Positions 61,572 through 64,000 of a stretch of 64,000 nt of DNA are shown here, one piece after another. Below the pieces are notes generated by a model that saw nothing but the letters and a program-made list of their open reading frames with translations, made no database searches and had not been told where the DNA came from. Every line of letters begins with the position of its first letter. Positions within the stretch are counted from its first letter, which is position 1. This stretch comes from Neotabrizicola shimadae (GTDB taxonomy: Bacteria; Pseudomonadota; Alphaproteobacteria; Rhodobacterales; Rhodobacteraceae), in contig NZ_CP069370.1 of assembly GCF_019623905.1 (NCBI RefSeq), positions 1,240,001 through 1,304,000 of the forward strand, in the 5' to 3' direction. A program made the position numbers and the translations under genes.

Positions 61572-62240
61572 ATGTTAACACTTCGTTCAAGTATTGTTCT
61601 TCTTTCGGTTGTGCTCGCGTTGCCCGGTCATGCAACGGATCTGGCGCAGCTGGCTGGTCCTGCCCGGGCGGTGGACGGCGATACACTGGAAATCGGCGCG
61701 GAGCGGGTCCGGATCTTCGGCGTGGATGCCCCAGAGCATGACCAGAGCTGCATTGCGCAGGGCGCTGAATGGGATTGCGGCGCCTATGCCCGCAAAGCCC
61801 TCGCAAAGCTGGTTGCGGGGCAGGAGGTGGCCTGCACCGGCACCGGACGTGACCGCTATGACAGGCTCCTTGCCCGGTGCGAGGTCGGGGGAGCGGATGT
61901 CGGCGCATCGCTCGTGGCCGCGGGGGCCGCCATGGCCTATGTCCGATACTCCCGCGATTACCTGGGTGAAGAGAAGGCGGCTCGCGCTGCGGGCCTGGGC
62001 ATCTGGCGCGGCACGCTGGAGGCGCCCGAGAGCTTTCGCCATGACCGTCAGGTGGTCGTCGCCCAGGCTGTGCCGGGGGATTGCGCGATCAAGGGCAACA
62101 TCTCGGGCAACGGGCATATCTACCATGTGCCGGGCCAGGAACACTACGCCGAGACTCGCATTGATCCAAAGCGCGGCGAGGCCTGGTTCTGCACCGAGGC
62201 CGAGGCTCGGGCCGCGGGGTTTCGCAAGGCAAGGCAGTGA
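61572..62240 (+). CDS. secreted thermonuclease (SNase) family protein
   Basis: 222 aa. Signal peptide of about 22 residues (LTLRSSIVLLSVVLALPGHA). SNase core: ARAVDGDTLEIGAERVRIFGVDAPEHDQSC with calcium-binding Asp and catalytic Arg/Glu region, GRDRYDRLLARCEVGG, and YLGEEKAARAAGLGIW. The C-terminal 55 residues (CAIKGNISGNGHIYHVPGQEHYAETRIDPKRGEAWFC) form a Cys-flanked module also found alone in other SNase relatives. Likely degrades nucleic acids outside the cytosol. Confidence 0.9.
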   Translation: MLTLRSSIVLLSVVLALPGHATDLAQLAGPARAVDGDTLEIGAERVRIFGVDAPEHDQSCIAQGAEWDCGAYARKALAKLVAGQEVACTGTGRDRYDRLLARCEVGGADVGASLVAAGAAMAYVRYSRDYLGEEKAARAAGLGIWRGTLEAPESFRHDRQVVVAQAVPGDCAIKGNISGNGHIYHVPGQEHYAETRIDPKRGEAWFCTEAEARAAGFRKARQ

Positions 62241-62312
62241 TTTGATCCGCGTCAAGGAGAGCGGCGCTTCACGCCGCTAGGGTTTCTTCATCGGAAGAAG
62301 AAGGAGACCGCG

Positions 62313-62552
62313 ATGTCCAATACGCCGCACACCTTGCAGGAAGAATTCCCGGCGGATGCCGAACGGATAACCGCGCTGAAGGGCGCAAACGCGCATTTTG
62401 CCCGGCTGCTGGAGGACTATGACGCCGTCAATGACAAGGTGCACCGCGCCGAGACACGGCTGGAAGCCGTGACCGAGGATGTCGAGCAAGACCTACGACG
62501 CCGTCGTTCGTCCTTGAAAGATGAAATCGCGCGGATGCTGCGCGCCGCCTGA
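62313..62552 (+). CDS. YdcH-family (DUF465) small protein
   Basis: 79 aa. ALKGANAHFARLLEDYDAVNDKVHRAETRLEAVTEDVEQDLRRRRSSLKDEIARML is the DUF465 coiled-coil pattern. Function unknown in the family. AAGGAG lies before the ATG. It converges on the CoxG-family gene with 6 bp between. Confidence 0.9.
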   Translation: MSNTPHTLQEEFPADAERITALKGANAHFARLLEDYDAVNDKVHRAETRLEAVTEDVEQDLRRRRSSLKDEIARMLRAA

Positions 62553-62558
62553 CAGGCC

Positions 62559-63011
62559 TCAGGCGGCTCCCGGCGCGGGGGCCGCCTGTTCGATCTTGGC
62601 ACCAAGTTCGCTGAACATCCGGTTCGCCCGTGCCACGACAGCATCATCCCTGCCCGCAATCAGACGCCCGGCAAGCCCGCTCGCTGCCAAGGAACCGTCC
62701 CAAGAGATACGGCAACCGCCAGCTTCGCCAGCCAGGGTCAGTTCGGTCCGGCTGCTGAGGCGCCCGGTCACCACGTTGCCCGCCTTCATAACGACGATTG
62801 CGCCGCTGCGCAGCGGTTCGAGCTTCATTTCCACATCCATGCCGATCGGCACCGGACCTGCATATTCGATTCGCAGGACATAGCTGTCGGGTCCGGTGGC
62901 CTGGACGCCGCGACAGGCAGGAACGACCGAAGCAATCATGTTTGGATCACGAAGCGCGGCCGCAACCTTGGATGACGGGGCGCGGACGAATACGGAACCG
63001 GCGACCTGCAT
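62559..63011 (-). CDS. CoxG/SRPBCC-family protein
   Basis: 150 aa. VAGSVFVRAPSSKVAAALRDPNMIASVVPACRGVQ and YAGPVPIGMDVEMKLEPL, then GGCRISWDGSLAASGLAGRLIAG follow the START-like fold of carbon-monoxide-dehydrogenase subunit G relatives (COG3427). CoxG helps recruit CO dehydrogenase to the membrane in Oligotropha; no cox genes are near, so a general lipid- or ligand-binding role is as likely. Confidence 0.82.
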   Translation of the reverse strand: MQVAGSVFVRAPSSKVAAALRDPNMIASVVPACRGVQATGPDSYVLRIEYAGPVPIGMDVEMKLEPLRSGAIVVMKAGNVVTGRLSSRTELTLAGEAGGCRISWDGSLAASGLAGRLIAGRDDAVVARANRMFSELGAKIEQAAPAPGAA

Positions 63012-63075
63012 ACAATTCTCCTCGTTTGCGCTCGCCTAGCGAAAACGCCGCGCGGTGGCAAGGCCCCGATCCGGC

Positions 63076-64000
63076 CTAATCGGCCATCTCATAGGGCAAG
63101 AGGCCACGTCGGTCGGGATCGACCTTCAGGCGCCGTTCAAGAGGCGGAACCGAGCGCTGGTGGCAACCGCGCCGGTCGCAGATCCGACAGGAAATGCCGA
63201 TGGGTTCGAACAGGCCCTTCAGGTCCAGACCGTCGGAATACACAAGCTGAGGCGCGTGCAGCACTTCGCAGCCGAGCCCGATTGCATAGCGGCGCACGGG
63301 CGCATGGAAGGAACCTCCCGGTTTCGAGACGTCGCGCGCGAGGCAGAGGTAGCGCACGCCATCAGGCGTTTCGGCCAGCTGCCGGAGGAACTGGCCGGGC
63401 GTTTCGAAGGCGCGGTGCACGTTCCACAGAGGGCAGGCCCCGCCGAACCGAGCGAACTGAAGCCGCGTGGCGGAGTGGCGTTTGGTGATCGTGCCCGCCT
63501 GGTCCACGCGCACAAAGAAGAACGGGATGCCCTTGGCGCCCGGCCTTTGCAACGTTGACAGCCTGTGCGCCACCTGTTCGATCGATGCACCGAAGCGGTC
63601 GGCGAGTTGTTCGAGGTCGTGGCGTGTTTCGCCCGCGGCTGCAAGAAAGGCGCGGTAGGGCATAAGCGCCGCGCCAGCGAAGTAGTTGGCCAGACCGATC
63701 TTGGCGATGTCGCGCGCCTCGGGCGTGGCAAAGCGCGCGAGGTCCAGCGTCGCTTCCAGCAGTTCGTTCTGCGTGAGCAGTGCCACCTGCGTCAGAAGCT
63801 GAAACCGCTGCGTCGGGCCTGAGATGCGCGCGGATATGTCGAGCCGCCGGGTGGCCGGGTCATAGTGACGGATCAGCGGCATTTCGGCGAAGTGCAGCGT
63901 GATCCCGCGTCGGGCCAGCGCTTCGCGCACGGCCTGGATCAGGTCCTTTTGCCCGGAAAGCCCGCTCGCGAAGTGCTCGGCCGCACGGTCCACGGCATCG
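63076..64000 (-). CDS. short-chain fatty acyl-CoA regulator (PccR/ScfR/RamB-type), C-terminal part
   Basis: Runs to the window edge; about 308 residues visible, with the N-terminal helix-turn-helix beyond it. FQLLTQVALLTQNELLEATL, AKIGLANYFAGAALMPYRAFLAAA, the ImmA/IrrE-like helix region and LSTLQRPGAKGIPFFFVRVDQAG, then SCRICDRRGCHQRSVPPLERRLKVDPDRRG at the end are the RamB/PccR features. PccR in Rhodobacter controls propionyl-CoA carboxylase by sensing propionyl-CoA; which operon this paralog serves is unknown. The C-terminal cysteine cluster is family-typical. Confidence 0.85.
   Translation of the reverse strand, partial: DAVDRAAEHFASGLSGQKDLIQAVREALARRGITLHFAEMPLIRHYDPATRRLDISARISGPTQRFQLLTQVALLTQNELLEATLDLARFATPEARDIAKIGLANYFAGAALMPYRAFLAAAGETRHDLEQLADRFGASIEQVAHRLSTLQRPGAKGIPFFFVRVDQAGTITKRHSATRLQFARFGGACPLWNVHRAFETPGQFLRQLAETPDGVRYLCLARDVSKPGGSFHAPVRRYAIGLGCEVLHAPQLVYSDGLDLKGLFEPIGISCRICDRRGCHQRSVPPLERRLKVDPDRRGLLPYEMAD

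Overview
The window is GC-rich chromosomal DNA of an alphaproteobacterium, most likely of the Rhodobacteraceae (Rhodobacter/Gemmobacter/Paracoccus relatives). I infer this from gene content and order: a Hint-domain protein, RTX proteins, CobT, a BioMNY biotin transporter, choXWV beside betI and betA, mfd beside a small Rhodobacteraceae membrane protein, a PccR/ScfR-type regulator, and tRNA genes with encoded CCA. There is no IS element, prophage, plasmid gene, rRNA operon or CRISPR array. This is a housekeeping and metabolic region.

Layout. 1-4.3 kb: Hint-domain protein, an SDR lacking the usual catalytic residues, an orphan ABC ATPase, and a YafY-type regulator with its partner. 4.4-6.9 kb: tatABC plus an AAA ATPase. 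6.9-9.7 kb: surE-pcm-nlpD-like. 9.7-16 kb: SDR, dusA, Bcr/CflA efflux, lipoprotein, sufE, peptidase M24. 16-19.4 kb: cobT, tRNA-Ser(GCU), an alpha/beta hydrolase broken by an amber codon, tRNA-Asn(GUU). 19.4-24.4 kb: metallo-hydrolase and sensor kinase with [11 protein letters not shown] divergent starts, GST, RTX protein, SYLF lipoprotein. 24.5-33.8 kb: hemB, membrane protein, mfd, then an operon of ligase, FrnE-like DsbA and efflux pump opposite an XRE-cupin regulator. 33.7-38.1 kb: entericidin, solute-binding protein, candidate sRNA, large RTX protein. 38.2-42.6 kb: bdhA and patatin, psuK-psuG, YdeI family. 42.8-48.2 kb: aroQ, HpaI aldolase, acyl-CoA ligase, thiolase-like protein, convergent bioMNY. 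48.3-54.2 kb: gabT, dprA, topA, DUF1036 protein. 55.1-61.5 kb: choline uptake (choXWV) and betI-dehydratase-betA. 61.5-64 kb: secreted nuclease, YdcH, CoxG family, and a regulator cut by the window edge.

Genes that work together: Tat export; a cell-envelope/repair trio (surE-pcm-nlpD); choline import and oxidation under BetI, with a BetI-type operator; pseudouridine salvage (PsuK then PsuG); ECF biotin uptake linked to an acyl-CoA ligase/thiolase pair like the Bacillus yhfUTS group; 3-hydroxybutyrate oxidation with a lipase-like partner.

Most unusual signals. (1) Three gap-free 88-bp repeats, each with a perfect TTAA-N7-TTAA (CtrA-type) box, a fixed 39-bp spacer holding a -10-like hexamer, and an 18-20 bp perfect palindrome. 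(2) A second repeat family (G-run/C-run hairpin plus a GATATTTG-like tail) upstream of three genes, with a fourth copy in frame inside the acyl-CoA ligase. (3) A promoter, two hairpins and a U-tract forming a candidate sRNA of about 75 nt. (4) An in-frame amber codon beside the HGGG motif of a hydrolase. (5) A thiolase-like protein lacking its second catalytic cysteine, beside the biotin transporter.
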